Below, piece by piece: positions 23,292-34,384 of a stretch of DNA of 64,000 nt. The DNA comes from Adiantum capillus-veneris (taxonomy: Eukaryota > Streptophyta > Polypodiopsida > Polypodiales > Pteridaceae): contig CM043953.1 in NCBI GenBank assembly GCA_014529385.2, positions 64,992,372 through 65,056,371 on the forward strand, in the 5' to 3' direction. Both the position numbers and the translations under genes were made by a program. The notes beneath the pieces are model-generated. The model was not told where the DNA came from. It was given only the letters and a program-made list of their open reading frames with translations, and ran no database searches. How positions within the stretch are numbered: the first letter of the stretch is position 1; every line of letters starts with the position of its first letter.

Positions 23292-24233
23292 TGGTGAGCG
23301 GCGAAAGTGCAAAACAAATCGGGTGGCCTCTACACCAAGACTTTGTATGATGGCCTCGTCATGGGAGGTACACAATAGGGACACCATCTAGCAAGATATG
23401 CGGCTAGGATGCATATATATACACAATCAAACATGCCATGGAAAAAAAATTCAAGATCCACATCCATGTGTGGGATGGGGTGGTCAGAAAACAAGATGAG
23501 AGGAATGATTAGTGAGTGAGAATGGGCTTTCTACTCGTGCATGTAGTAAGGAAGATAACGAGGTAAGGGAAACATGCAAGTACGCTCACTTCTCATACCA
23601 GAGGTGGAAAATCCGCACACCTCAAGATGCAAGTAGAAAGATGATAGGAACAAGAGAGGGAGAGAGAGAGTGTGTGTATGGTGGCGAATCCGCACACCTC
23701 AACATAAGAAAAATGGAAAGAAAAGCATAAACCATAATAATAATGGAGTGTATCCCAAATGACACATGGTATGGCACCAAGATGGAGTGTGTTTGATTAC
23801 TTGCAAAAGATGAATACAATAGGTAGCATAGGCCAAGAAGATGAGAAGGAGACAAGACCGTAGGATGCATAATGGATGGATGGGAGTTAGTGGTGAGGAA
23901 TATCATGAGTATAGCCACCATTCTTCTTCTTGAAATCGTGCCTTCAATCCTTCATTACAAGTGTGTGGAGACATGGTGCTCATTTTGTGCATGGTGATGG
24001 TGATGTTGTTGTGATTATGTGATTAGGGTTCATGCTACTAGCATGTAGCCCAAGGGTGTGTATGTGTAGGTGTGTGAGTATGTGGATATGGGATAGTGTG
24101 CATATGGGGTAGTGTGTGTGTGTGTGCGTGTGCGTGTGTATGTAATGTGTTTGTCCCCATTTACAAAAGAGGAGGCCTCTTTTTATAGGCCAAGACAGTG
24201 ATTAGGAAAGAGATTATGAGCAAAAGGATTTAT
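23292..24233 (-). repeat. Truncated LTR related to 48265-49863
   Basis: Shares its left end (TGGTGAGCGGC vs TGATGCGAGAC), the 'GCGGCTAGGA' stretch, GGCGAATCCGCACACC and a GT-rich tract with the LTR at 48265. It stops about 45 bases beyond the TATA region, where the LTR at 24234 begins, so most of U3 is missing. On the minus strand the TATA (TATAAAAAG) lies between inverted repeats (24174-24191). Confidence 0.6.
24174..24191 (-). promoter_or_regulatory. TATA box between inverted repeats
   Basis: GGCCT and AGGCC enclose eight bases (plus strand CTTTTTAT), which read as a TATA box on the minus strand. The related LTR at 48265 has CCCCT/AGGGG around the same eight-base interval. Confidence 0.6.
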
Positions 24234-25142
24234 TGTTAGCAGGAAGCTAACATGGACACCATTTTTCGGAGTTCTCTTTGTAAAACATTTATTATTTTGA
24301 TAACTCGGGAATATTGTAACTTTTATTTTCTCGGATAAATTCTGTAATTAATGAGAGAGCTACAAGCTTCCAGATTGTATCAGCCAGTCATTACCCAGCT
24401 TTGGTAGAACACCAAATTATTAATTTTGACCACACAAAAACCTTGGCTAAGGTATAAAAGCCAGTTTTTTATAAGTTTTTGGATAAGAAATACACAGTGT
24501 GAGCTAACGGCGCTCATTCTCTCCTTCTCGTGCTTCCTACTCCCTCTTCGGTTGTCACATTGCGATTGCATTTGTTGCATTGCAACCGCAGGTAAGAACT
24601 CTACGCATTGACGTAAGCCATTCACAGTATCTCGTAGCTTTTGGCGTCGCCGACCCGCGGCCTAATTTCATCATAACTAGGAATTTACATGTTTAAATTA
24701 AAAACTAAGCATAGGCGGGATATTGGGGCATCATTGCTAAGCATTTAGATGCATTCTAGGTTTGAAAACGACTAGGTAAAAAATCCACTGCTGTTAATAA
24801 TTGTGATTTTGGAACTTGACCTAAAGTGGGGTTTGAGACCATAATCATGTGTGCTTAGGTCTTATAAACTTGTCCTAGAAGTTTCGTTACGTTTGGATGT
24901 CATTTGATGCTGTAACGGATGTGATTTGTTTACCGATGAGCGATTGGCTTTTGGTGATTTCAGTCACTTGAGTGTAGCCTGAGTTAGATGCGAGTTGTTA
25001 GTTGTTTTCTGAGAGATTGACAACCTCTTGTAAACTCTATGCACTAGTCGAGTCAGCTTCGTCCCATGGTTTGACAAATTAATCGTGGTTCTCGCTAATA
25101 CTACAATAAGATAGGATGGTGAGGCTAAACATGCGTCCCACA
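24234..25142 (+). repeat. 5' LTR (909 bp) of the large Ty3 family
   Basis: Begins TGTTAGCAGG and ends CGTCCCACA, followed after TT by a primer-site-like TGGCACCATTCTGGGG. It has nearly the same length and layout as the LTR at 8989-9892. It contains a TATA box in an inverted-repeat loop (24444-24463), a CT-rich leader and a strong donor CCGCAG|GTAAGA (intron start 24592). It is probably the 5' LTR of the element whose later parts lie at 45988-48264 and 56701-64000. Confidence 0.65.
24444..24463 (+). promoter_or_regulatory. TATA box in inverted-repeat loop
   Basis: TGGCT and AGCCA enclose AAGGTATAAA, a ten-base loop like the AAAGTATAAA loop at 9196-9205. The arm sequences differ from that copy, but pairing is kept. 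Confidence 0.7.
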
Positions 25143-25144
25143 TT

Positions 25145-25160
25145 TGGCACCATTCTGGGG
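25145..25160 (+). promoter_or_regulatory. Putative tRNA primer binding site
   Basis: TGGCACCATTCTGGGG, two bases after the LTR end. It starts with TGG as expected for pairing with a tRNA CCA end. I cannot name the tRNA. Confidence 0.5.
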
Positions 25161-25599
25161 ATTGAAGAGACCTAAACTAGGGAAAAACACGAGCGTCTTG
25201 TGTAATTGTCCTTTAACTTCCTCTGGGTTTGCCTAGAGTTCAAAAATTTCTTTTAGAAATCGCATAGCTTAAGGTTGTCATCTTTTGTTGTGTAGAGGTA
25301 GCTTGGAAGTAATCGTACTTGCTGAGTGCCTTTAGGATTGTAGGATTGTAGAATTAAATTAGGATTTTGAGAACGATTGGTAGACGAGACAAGTCTTAAG
25401 ATCAGTGCTTAGAAAAAACATAAAATACAAGAAAACGAGTGTTTGTGGACACTTTCCACAACCCCATTGCATGAGAATCTAGGAGTAGGGTAAGTAGGAT
25501 CCGAGGTGGATTCATAATATTGCTCTCTCTGAAAGAATCAAGTGTGAGTGTTATTGGAAGTTGCATAATTTCATGTCTATGGTTAGAAATAGTTTGAAA

Positions 25600-27119
25600 A
25601 GACTCGAATCCACTCAATCCGACTGGAGAATAACCCTAAAAGTTGTCTGAACCAGTTGGTAAGCTCAAAGACACTTCGAGGTAAAAAATTTCAAGAGTTG
25701 GCCAAAACTCAGATTATTTACTTTTTCTTGACATTTTAGGCCAAATTAAGTTTTGACTTGATTCATAGGCTTAAAATAGCTCATATAAAGACTGTCTTTG
25801 AAAAAATTGCAAAAAAGTGTTCATTTCAAGCCTAAAGTTATTAATCGCGATTTTTAGCTTTCTGCTCTAAATTGACCAAGGTTCATACCATTGATTCATT
25901 GCATGTGTACAAGAAACTTTTGTAAAGGCCCAAGAGATTTGGATCACTAAACTGGCAAAAAACTGGGTAAAAACTAAAGTTTGTACTGACTTTTTGAATC
26001 TTGAGTATAAATTTGGGAAAAATTTATCCAAACTTGTTGAAGTTTGATTCATAGGCTTATATTGATATGATAAACATGTGTACATGCTCAATTGACCAAA
26101 AATTTGTAAAAATTTATCAGAAGTAAATAATCGTGATTATTTACATCTGCCTTATTTTTCAACTTTTTTGACCAAGTCAGCATACCACTAGTTTTACCAT
26201 GTTGTAATAAGCCCACAAACCAGATTTGGTAAGATTTTGAATCACTGGATTGAGAATTGTGACTAAAATTGCAAAGTTAGTCTGTGAACATATAATTGAT
26301 GACCATTTGACCAAAAACTGTCCAAACTTGATGAAACTTGGCTAGTGACTTTAACTAAAGGTGCTTAACAAATCTATGTCAAAGTCGGGGCAAAAACTTC
26401 CAAAAATATAAATGGAGTAAATAATCACGATTATTTACATCTGCTTCAAAACTTGATAATTTTGCAAAGTTGAGTTTACCACAAGGTCAAGCACATCAAG
26501 TAGCCGTCACAAATCAATTTTGGTGAAATTTGGACCCCAAAAGTGAGACTTAAGCCAGATTCTCGAAATCAAAGTCTGCGGACACAATACAGTTGATAAA
26601 CTTGATCAGATTTTGTCCAAACTTGTTGAAACTTGTCCAGAGACATTAACAAGTTGTATACTTGCCAAACCAATAAAAAAAGTGCAAATTAAAAAACTGA
26701 CAAAAGTAAATAATCGTGATTATTTACTTCTGCTATCCAAAGACATCAATTTTGACTTTTGAGCTTATACAGTGTTAGACCAACATAATATAAATCCACG
26801 GGGCAATTTTGAGTTCCATCGGATCAAAATTGGTACAGATACACTCAGTTTCCAGGTTGTAGATCAAACCTTTGAATTTTTGCTAAAGTCGAATTTGAAA
26901 GTCAAAATTTGACTTTGATAGCTCGATTTGAAGTGATACACAGAGACCAATCACGAGAGTTAGCAAAAACTCTACTGTCTTTATAGAAGAATAGCTAACT
27001 TGATCAAATTTGTACAGGAATCAGGTTGCAAATGAGGAATCAGTGGCTTGACAGAAAGTTGCAATTGAATCAAGTGGAAATTGACAACAAGTCAATCCAA
27101 AGGTGAGTACTCTATTCAG
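25600..27119 (+). repeat. Leader with ~290-bp tandem repeat, each unit holding a palindrome
   Basis: Palindromes of the type GTAAATAATCGTGATTATTT lie at 25843-25852 (core only), 26123-26144, 26417-26438 and 26704-26729, spaced 286, 294 and 289 bases apart. Between them sequence is loosely repeated, for example TCCAAACTTGTTGAA near 26031, 26320 and 26620. The region may be an intron from 24592 to an acceptor-like ACTCTATTCAG ending at 27119. It contains no ORF. Confidence 0.8.
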
Positions 27120-27152
27120 GGCTTCATAAGTCTATATGAACCTTAGATCCGG

Positions 27153-27941
27153 TTGTGTACTAGGAAATCAGGGTATACTCGGAGAAACTCCAGTAGAGTA
27201 TCCACCGAAGAAAGCGTGAATCAAGGGACTTCCTTGCACACATATCCTGAAGAAGTCTCAGACACTTTTTTTGATTCAACATCCAAAATTTCTTCTTACT
27301 TGACTCACTCAGAAACCAGAACGACAGTGTGCTATAAGCATATACTATCTTTTTAAAAGACTAATCGTCATGGAGCTTAGGTTTACTTGGACCCTAACGA
27401 GGAGTATGCTATTCGCATTGATGACCATGGTATTGAGTTCGAAGAAGAGATTAGGGCAAACAAACAAGGAAAATTGTACATGGATCGAAACGGAACTCAG
27501 ATTACAAGTCAAAAACCCTGACGTGATAGACAATGGGGGCTAGAAGTAAACACCATAATCCCGGATATGTCAGCAAAAGAAGGACCACCAACTTTAGAAT
27601 TCGAGGGATACGATCAAGTAGACTTGAAGTCTTTGAAACGGCTTAGTACGGATAATCCTAGTATCGGAGTCTATTGTTGGGAAGATAGAAACATAAAAGA
27701 TCTTCTGTGGACTTATCATGCCAAACTAGGACAACTAACGGCCATGAAGATCATCTATATCTTCAAGATCAATTATAAGGGATCAACACACCTACCAACC
27801 TACCTGTTTAGGGATTGTTATAACAACAACTTTGCTATGATGACTCTTGAGGAGGTAGAACAAACCAAATACCAAGGGTATTCCATACAAGATTGGATAT
27901 CGGGGCAAGGACCAGAAACAACTCCAAGAGATGAACATCGT
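27153..27941 (+). pseudogene. ORF after the leader, cut by an insertion
   Basis: Broken coding stretch in at least three frames: a Ser/Thr-rich start (27153-27356), then DPNEEYAIRIDDHGIEFEEE, then from 27567 MSAKEGPPTLEFEGYD through LSTDNPSIGVYCWEDRN to EEVEQTKYQGYSIQDWI. At 27942 it is cut by the LTR of the next element, and the last residues before its stop at 27966-27968 are LTR-encoded. It may be the N-terminal part of gag or a separate leader ORF as in Ogre-type elements. I do not recognise a domain. Confidence 0.5.
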
Positions 27942-29901
27942 TGTCGTGCAGCTCCGATCCCATTCTAAGAAAGATGCTAGAAAAATGCACATCAAGTTGT
28001 TTGAAGCCTCCATGATTAATGAACAGTAGTTAAGGCTTGGTAACAAGACAAGTTCAATGTTGAATGTATGTCAAATGCGGTTAAAAAGGCCAAGAGATGT
28101 CTTAATGATGCCAAAAATGATTATGCTTGAAGTGAGCACAGAAGGAAGATTATGATCTAGAACTGCAGTGCTTGAAGTGCTCTATCGGCCTGTCTTTACG
28201 ACTCGTTGATTGGAGCTACGGTGAAGAAGTTATGGCAGTTCGAAGTTTGAGTCGATTGCAGATCCGTACCGGATTGGGAAACTGCAGCTGAGGTGACAGA
28301 AATGAAAAGAATGCACGGGCTTGAAGTGCTCACTTTGTGGAGCACATCAGTCTTTTCAGTTCAGTGATCGGAGTCCCGGTCGCCAAGATATTGGCTGATT
28401 AAGATACACCGGGGGCCGGCTCCGTACTACTCTAGTCGGCTCGGTCGGTGTCTGAGTTGGGAGTTTTGCCTATTGTCCAGAGTTTGGGATGCTGGAGTAG
28501 TAGTAGCTTGATGAGTCTCATGCCCGGGATGTCATTTCATGCAGTGCTTGGCCGGCAGTGGTCGTAATTGGCAATACCCAGCTGACAAGAAATAAACTTT
28601 GACACCTTATATCGGATGTGATGAGAAGGCTTTACTTCAATGCAATCACCTATACTTGCATCTTAAAGGTATGCAAGATTATACGAGAGGTTGATACGGG
28701 CATCGAAGTTCAAGATGATAAGGCTAGACAAGGACTGTGGGGGAAAGATGTCGTGCTTGGCATTGCCTTGGCCGGCTGTACACCAAATGTGGTGCCCTTA
28801 CAAAGTGCTTAGGCCGCCCAAAGTCGTAATCAATGGCCGCCTAGTCAATATGTATGCTAAATGGGGTGCCCTTTAAGGGCCGCCCACCCAAGTTAAGGAG
28901 AATGGCCGCCCACCAAGCCAAAGGCCGCCCACTTGATAAAATAAAAAGGGTTTTATTGAGTGTGAACAAAAGGAAAAAGGGGGACATGGCGTTCAATAGC
29001 GATAAGGGCAGCTGCGCAGGGAAAAAATGGTTCACGCTGGCCAGCTCGGGCCTCAGACGCCCTCACTGCAGTGACGAATAATGCTCAGGAGGTCGGGGCG
29101 CCCATGTTCGGCACCAGTTGCCAGCTTTTTTGTGATGTTGAAATCCAACTTTGCCACGTTAGCAGCAGGCGTTCTTATGCAGTGACGCCGACGCTACTAC
29201 TAGGGGGGGAAAAGAGCTATTAATAACGAAATTTTTGCATGAGATGGGACTCTTTTTTGCATGTGCGTAAAGAAGAGAAGGGACAAGAGGGTAAGCAGGA
29301 GGAAGGAGCTCGGTCTCTTGACCTCCAATGAAACCAAAGCAAGGGCGAGCTCTCTCTCTCACTCTCCAAACCAAGCCAAGGGCGAGCTTTCTCTCTCAAT
29401 CTCCAATTAATGCAAGGGCGAGCTCTCTCTCTATCGATCTCGGCAAGGCTCAAGGAAAGGCTTTGCAACCAAGGCTTAGGCAAGGAGAGATCAACAAGGG
29501 CTTGTAAGCAGACATAGGAGAAGAAATACTCTTCGGCATGAACAGTGATTGAAGACAAATCCAACAGTTGGAATCGACACAATAGAATTTTCCTTGTCAG
29601 CAGGAAAATTAGTCTAATTATCTCTTTTTGATGAATTGCGGAGCCGTTAACGGCCCGGAGTGATCTGCAATGGGAGTTTAAGCTCCTTAACTGTCATTAT
29701 CATTATTTAATGGTGTCGTTAACGACACTTCTTCTTGATTGCGTATCAGTTTCGTCGGTGTTATCAATTTTCAAGCAAGTTTACCGAGTAATTAATTGCT
29801 GCTGTATTGTGCGGTGCGACAATTTTCCGGCTCTCAATTTTTCCACAGCCAGCAGCCCGCGGTGCTGACCTGGCTCAAGTTTCGAACAGTTATCCCCGAC
29901 A
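27942..29901 (+). repeat. 5' LTR with captured PPR fragment
   Basis: 1960 bp, TGTCG...CGACA. It aligns along its length with 41920-45987 once the later insertion there is removed. It carries a PPR-like coding fragment at 28618-28860 and a GA/CT-rich R region near 29350-29440. Confidence 0.85.
28618..28860 (+). pseudogene. PPR gene fragment inside the LTR
   Basis: Reads YFNAITYTCILKVCKIIREV, then IEVQDDKARQGLWGKDVVLG, the usual plant pentatricopeptide wording for a 'TYTCILKACG...IHDEIARQGLLGKDVVLG' stretch. After a frameshift, NGRLVNMYAKWGAL (about 28830-28874) repeats the LVDMYAKCGAL motif. PPR proteins bind organelle RNA. This is a captured piece without start, end or full repeats. The 3' LTR has the same fragment with ALADMYTKCGALTKC still in frame. 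Confidence 0.75.
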
Positions 29902-29903
29902 CC

Positions 29904-29919
29904 TGGTGAACCCGACGCG
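29904..29919 (+). promoter_or_regulatory. Putative primer binding site
   Basis: TGGTGAACCCGACGCG, two bases after the LTR end. The TGGTGxACCCGACG pattern is a common retrotransposon primer site. Confidence 0.65.
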
Positions 29920-29953
29920 AAACCGAGCCGAGGTGGAAAAATTGTTGAAGCAT

Positions 29954-31504
29954 ATGTCTACACCACAAGAAGTAGCCATGCAGCAGATGATGGAGCAGTT
30001 TGCAGCATACATGCAACAACAACAGGCTGCCCAACAGCAACATAATTTGCAAGAGCGGATTCGCAAAGCTCTACAAAGTGTTACAGAAAAGTTGCAACGG
30101 TTTGAGGGCAGAGATATTTCAAAATTTTGCAATCTGTATGAGCAGTCTATGGAAGACAATGGAATTGAAGACCACGATTCAGTGGAAGGATTTCATTTGA
30201 TTGCAGTGCCGGAACTTAGGGCCTAAAGAAATTCAAGCGGCTCAAGGACCGAACTGGCAGGACTTTAAGAAGGTGCTGCAAGAGGAATATTTTCTGGAGA
30301 ATTCTCAACAGGTGACCAAACATAGTTTTACGAAGTGGGTGCAGAAGAAGGGTAAAAATTTATCTGCACGAGAACTTTTGCGAGAGTTTGAAAAGAAGTT
30401 TGATCAGTTATTGTCAGTAGAACAATGTTCCTTGAAGGATCAAAAGGTGGGATTGTTTATTCAAGCTGCTGATCCGCGACTACAAAAGAATTTGGTGCAA
30501 TTATTGGAGGATCCGGCGGGAGAATTGGGATTGACATCAGATTGGAAAATAGTATCTGAAGCGGTGAACATGATCGTAAAACGACAGAAGCTGGCTGATA
30601 AGCAAATCGTGATCGAGGTATTGGATGATGATGAAGAAGAGCTTAAAGAGAAGCTGCCCTCTACATTACCCAAAGTGGAGGGGCCTGTTCTTGACGATCT
30701 CGTTAAAGGTATTCAAGAACTAAATTTGAATTTTAAAACTGTTAAATTTGAAGGGTTAGCTGCAAAGGCGTCTACTTCTGAACCTAAGCAGCAACAGCCA
30801 CCACGTGAAAATTGGGATCGATGCATGTGGTGCGATAGTGAAGACCACAGGTTTGTGAGAGAGTGTAATGAGTTTGATGAAGCTTATAAGAAGAATGTGG
30901 TTTTCTGGAAAGACAAGAAGATTCATCTCAGGGCGACAAGGGAAATGCTCCGCTTGAACTTTGGCAGAGGCGGAATGAAGAAGATAGTGGAGGAAATACG
31001 ACATGATGTTGCCCTTATGGAAGAAGCTGCATATGGGCTGCAAGTTTGTGGTAAGGAAGATGATGATGGTACAGGTGCAAAGGGCCAGTTGTGGCCATAT
31101 GCTCTAAAGACAGCAGAAGCAGGAAAGGTAACATACGAGAAGTTACGACAGGTGGGGAATTCAATTCGAGAAACCACTGGGTGGACCGATCCAGTGGATT
31201 CTCTTTTGGTATATGCTTATATTGCTAAAGCTCAATCCAATGAAGCTATGGTGGAAGAGAAGCGGAAAAGAGATGAGGAGGTGGCTGGGGCGTCAAAAAG
31301 GCAGACGAGATCCAGCAATAAGAAAGAAGAAGTGCCAGCTCCTAAACCTGCTCCGGAGGTGGTTATGGAAGAGGCTCCAAAGGACAAGAAGCAAGGTAAG
31401 CCTAAAGGACCCTCGTATAAACTTAAGTCTGATATTGAACTGGCTACTGATTTGAAGAAAGTTTGTGAAGAACGTATCCTAAATAGTAAAGTGGAGCTCA
31501 CCTT
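29954..31504 (+). pseudogene. Ty3 gag (nucleocapsid with zinc knuckle)
   Basis: Starts MSTPQEVAMQQMMEQFAAYM with a Gln-rich stretch. A frameshift near 30205-30225 moves it to the frame that carries GPNWQDFKKVLQEEYF, LSARELLREFEKKFDQL and AADPRLQKNLVQLL (capsid-like core), SEAVNMIVKRQKLADKQ, an acidic stretch, and a zinc knuckle CMWCDSEDHRFVREC (about 30820-30865). A Lys/Arg-rich tail (KRQTRSSNKKEE) follows. At 31504 it is cut by a solo LTR; beyond it the same polyprotein resumes in the matching frame. It forms the particle shell. Confidence 0.85.
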
Positions 31505-31897
31505 TGTTACTGCATTAGCCGCACATGCGGTCCTGCGGAGGTCTGGACACTGCGGATCAGGAGTCATGCGGTATGCGGCGGCCGTGGCAGCAATTCTTCA
31601 CAGGATATCATGGGACAGGAGTGTGTGCACCGTTCTCGATCTGCACTGGAGCAGCGGTTGTATATGGAGGGGCATACATGTCTTTTGATGTAACCCAACC
31701 AATCTCTATGATATTCATGGCATCTACTGTTGTAACTCTATGTCCGGATCACACATGAATGAAGCAACAGGTGTTCTATGCCTGTGTACTGTGTACTGTC
31801 TTCTATCATCATTCTATGTGTTGATGTTCATATAATGTAATTATGGGTAATCATTCCCGTAATGGCTATTGCCCATGTACGGGCAATAGCCATTACA
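31505..31897 (+). repeat. Solo LTR (393 bp) inserted in gag-pro
   Basis: Starts TGTTACTGC, ends CCATTACA, and is flanked by the 5-bp duplication ACCTT (31500-31504 and 31898-31902). Removing it with one ACCTT joins gag to the protease reading without a gap (VELT to LGDILGIA). Its 3' end holds a perfect 16-bp inverted repeat with a 6-base loop (31859-31896). Confidence 0.85.
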
Positions 31898-32626
31898 ACC
31901 TTGGGGGATATTCTTGGAATTGCTAAGTGCGAGTTCCACGAAGAGATCATCAAAATTATAAAAATAAAGCGACAAGTACTGAGTGATCAAGAGTCAGATC
32001 CAGTTAAAAGCCAAGTGGTTCGTCACATTGAAGCAATTTTGGAAGACTATGAAGAGTATTTAGCAGATCTTGAAGAAGAAGAGCCAAAGCCTGTGGTGGT
32101 TCCAAACCCAATTATACCTGAGGTAAGAAACATGCATTTTAATGACGGTGAAGGTGAAGAAGTTATACCCAAGAGTCACTTTTCGAGGACTCATTGGGCA
32201 AGAGCCACGATAGAAACAATGGTAAAGCTTGGCGACATTGAGGAGCCGGTCTTAGCCCTCATAGACTATGGTTCAGAAATCAATCTCATGGCAAAGAATT
32301 TGCACCAAAAGGGGAAGTGGCCTATTGATGTTGATCACAGATGGCGAATTCGAGCTGCCAACATGCTTCCTGGAGATCTTTATGGTGCATGCGCGAATGT
32401 TAAGGTAACTATTGGGGATGTATGTGATGAGCAAAACATTTTTATACAGGAGCATTCCTCCTACCCATTGATTCTACGACAACCCTACATTACGGCTGTG
32501 CAGATGGAAACTAAGGTGCTGGATGATGGCTCGGCCTATGCCAGGGTTCGAAGCCAAGATGGTAAGAAAGCGGTTCAATTTCTAATTGTATGTGTTGATC
32601 ATGTTAGAAACAAAGACAGTTTACGT
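31898..32626 (+). pseudogene. Ty3 protease region (interrupted)
   Basis: Continues the gag-pol polyprotein: LGIAKCEFHEEIIKIIK, an acidic linker (DLEEEEPKP), then a retropepsin domain with LALIDYGSEINLM at about 32250-32285 as the active-site segment, GDLYGACANVKVTIGD as the flap side, and SYPLILRQPYITAVQME as the usual ILGxP..T region. The active site reads DYGS, where DSG or DTG is usual. The ORF is cut at 32626 by the inserted minus-strand element; the sequence continues at 38313 with DRPMPKIRKEFKEQ. Confidence 0.8.
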
Positions 32627-32686
32627 TGTGAGCGGGATGAAAACACACATAGCGCCTCTATAACGACCCGACACACACTCTTGGGA

Positions 32687-32720
<34 letters not shown>

Positions 32721-33776
32721 TGGGGCACCACTCGGCTTACACAACACACCTGGCCGAGACAGGGAACACACCTCTGGAGTGAGAGGAGAGAGACTATCCA
32801 CTTGCCCACTCCACATACATACACACACACACACAAAAACTCAGCTCAAAAGAAGAGACCTTCTGATGTTTAGATACAAATGATCTTGGGCCAACACCAA
32901 TGAGGCAAACAGCTCACACAATATGGGTAAAAGATACCAGATACAATCACAAATTGGAGAAGAAGCTTCACTCACCGGAGAAGATTACATAGAAAAACAG
33001 CAGAAAAAGAGTGAGGAATTTGGCAAAATGGACAGCGCCATCGCGTCTGGAACGGCCCAAAACCCCAGTCTACAATGTCAAAGTGCTCAAATCCGACCTC
33101 GGATGAGCAGTTTACGGCCAAAACAGGCTCCAAAAACCCAAAACACACACCTGCGGCTGTTCCTCCTCTCTTCTCCACGTTTTTTTTTGTCTTCTCTCAG
33201 TTTTTTCAGTTCCCACACTTAGCTTTATTAGTTGGGCACCCTTGGCCTTGTAGATGACCTCAAACGGACCCCGAATAGGCCAAAAACTGACCTCGCAGTG
33301 CATAGTTGTCACCTTTTTGCATCATCCGCACACCTGGCACTTAGCTTTTTTCCAATAATGCATCTCGCCACCACGTGAAGTGGCCCCAAAAAGTGGTCCT
33401 AATGATGACCTTTCTGCGTAACTCTCACAAGAAAACACCCACGTTGTGTCCGTCCTCATCTGCGTGCAAATATTGACCTCGTTCGCGCTCCTGACGCCAC
33501 TAGATGCCATCTGACGCACCTGCTGACCTCACGTCGTCGGCCCGCGGATAGCTTCCTCGAGAAGTTTTACGCGCTACCAACTCCTCCTTATTGTAGAAAA
33601 AACACACTAGTATTGATAATAGTGAAAATCGATGCACTGTGTACATGCTGTCCTACCTGTACACATGTGGGCCCCACGTAACCACCTGGCTATGGAAAAT
33701 GGGCAATCCTTTATTCGATGCACCATACATGGGTATGTACATATGCGCAATCCCTTGCTCCAAAAAACTCCTGACA
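32627..33776 (-). repeat. 3' LTR of the gag-pro element
   Basis: 1150 bp. On the minus strand it begins TGTCAGGAG and ends CGCTCACA. It carries (CA)n tracts (32692-32718 and 32820-32834) whose lengths differ from the partner LTR. The polypurine tract GGGGGTGGGC (minus strand, 33783-33792) lies 6 bases inside. Confidence 0.9.
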
Positions 33777-33829
33777 TAATTTGCCCACCCCCTAGCCTGC
33801 TAGAGCATTCATGCTCAGCAGCAGCAACA

Positions 33830-34384
33830 CTAGTAGATGCTCATTCCACCTGGATCCCACACAAAAACACTTGGCATTCCTTGCATCAAAAGCTTAATCA
33901 AACTTTCACTTGGTTCCCAAGGAAAACCTGTAGAGATGCCATTTATCAACCTCCCATTAAGAAAATCATCAATTACTTTGGCATAGACCTGCATGTGCAA
34001 ATATATCTCCTTCTCCATAGCTGAGAGGTCTCCACTAATCATTTGCGTCATTAATTCCTGCTTCTTTGACAACTCAACTTTGGTTTGCATCAGCCCTTCA
34101 ATCACTTCATAAGGCCCTTCACTTTCATCTTCAACTTCCTTCGCAAATGCGACTAAACCACACTCCTGGATTTCTTTATCCATCAAAAGAAATGCAACAT
34201 CAGCATCCTCATCACTGCTGGTAGTGCTATCACTGTCCTCATCTGTCACCGTGGAAGAGTCTTCATCACTAGACTCATCCTCATCTTCATAAAGCTCCTC
34301 TAATCGTTTCCTTGTGTCCATATTATAAAGCTTCTTGGTACCTGTCTTTCCATAGAGGCTAATCTTGAATAGCTCCCACTGCAC
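33830..34384 (-). pseudogene. Acidic linker downstream of protease, RT lost
   Basis: Overlaps the end of the gag-protease ORF in another frame and continues the protease C-terminus (LYNMDTRKR matches YYDMRIGKQ in the 52097-54136 relative). Next comes a Ser/Asp/Glu-rich stretch, then KKQELMTQMISGDLSAMEKE and LIKLLMQGMPSVFVWDP, which aligns with the segment just before RT in the relative (LQMLMGFPNLFIDN). Nothing of RT follows. It may once have needed a frameshift, or the frame may have been lost. Confidence 0.65.

Noticed and set aside
31859-31896. Bacterial-type terminator hairpin
   Set aside because: It lies at the end of a solo LTR in a plant genome and has no U-tract; it is better treated as an LTR feature.
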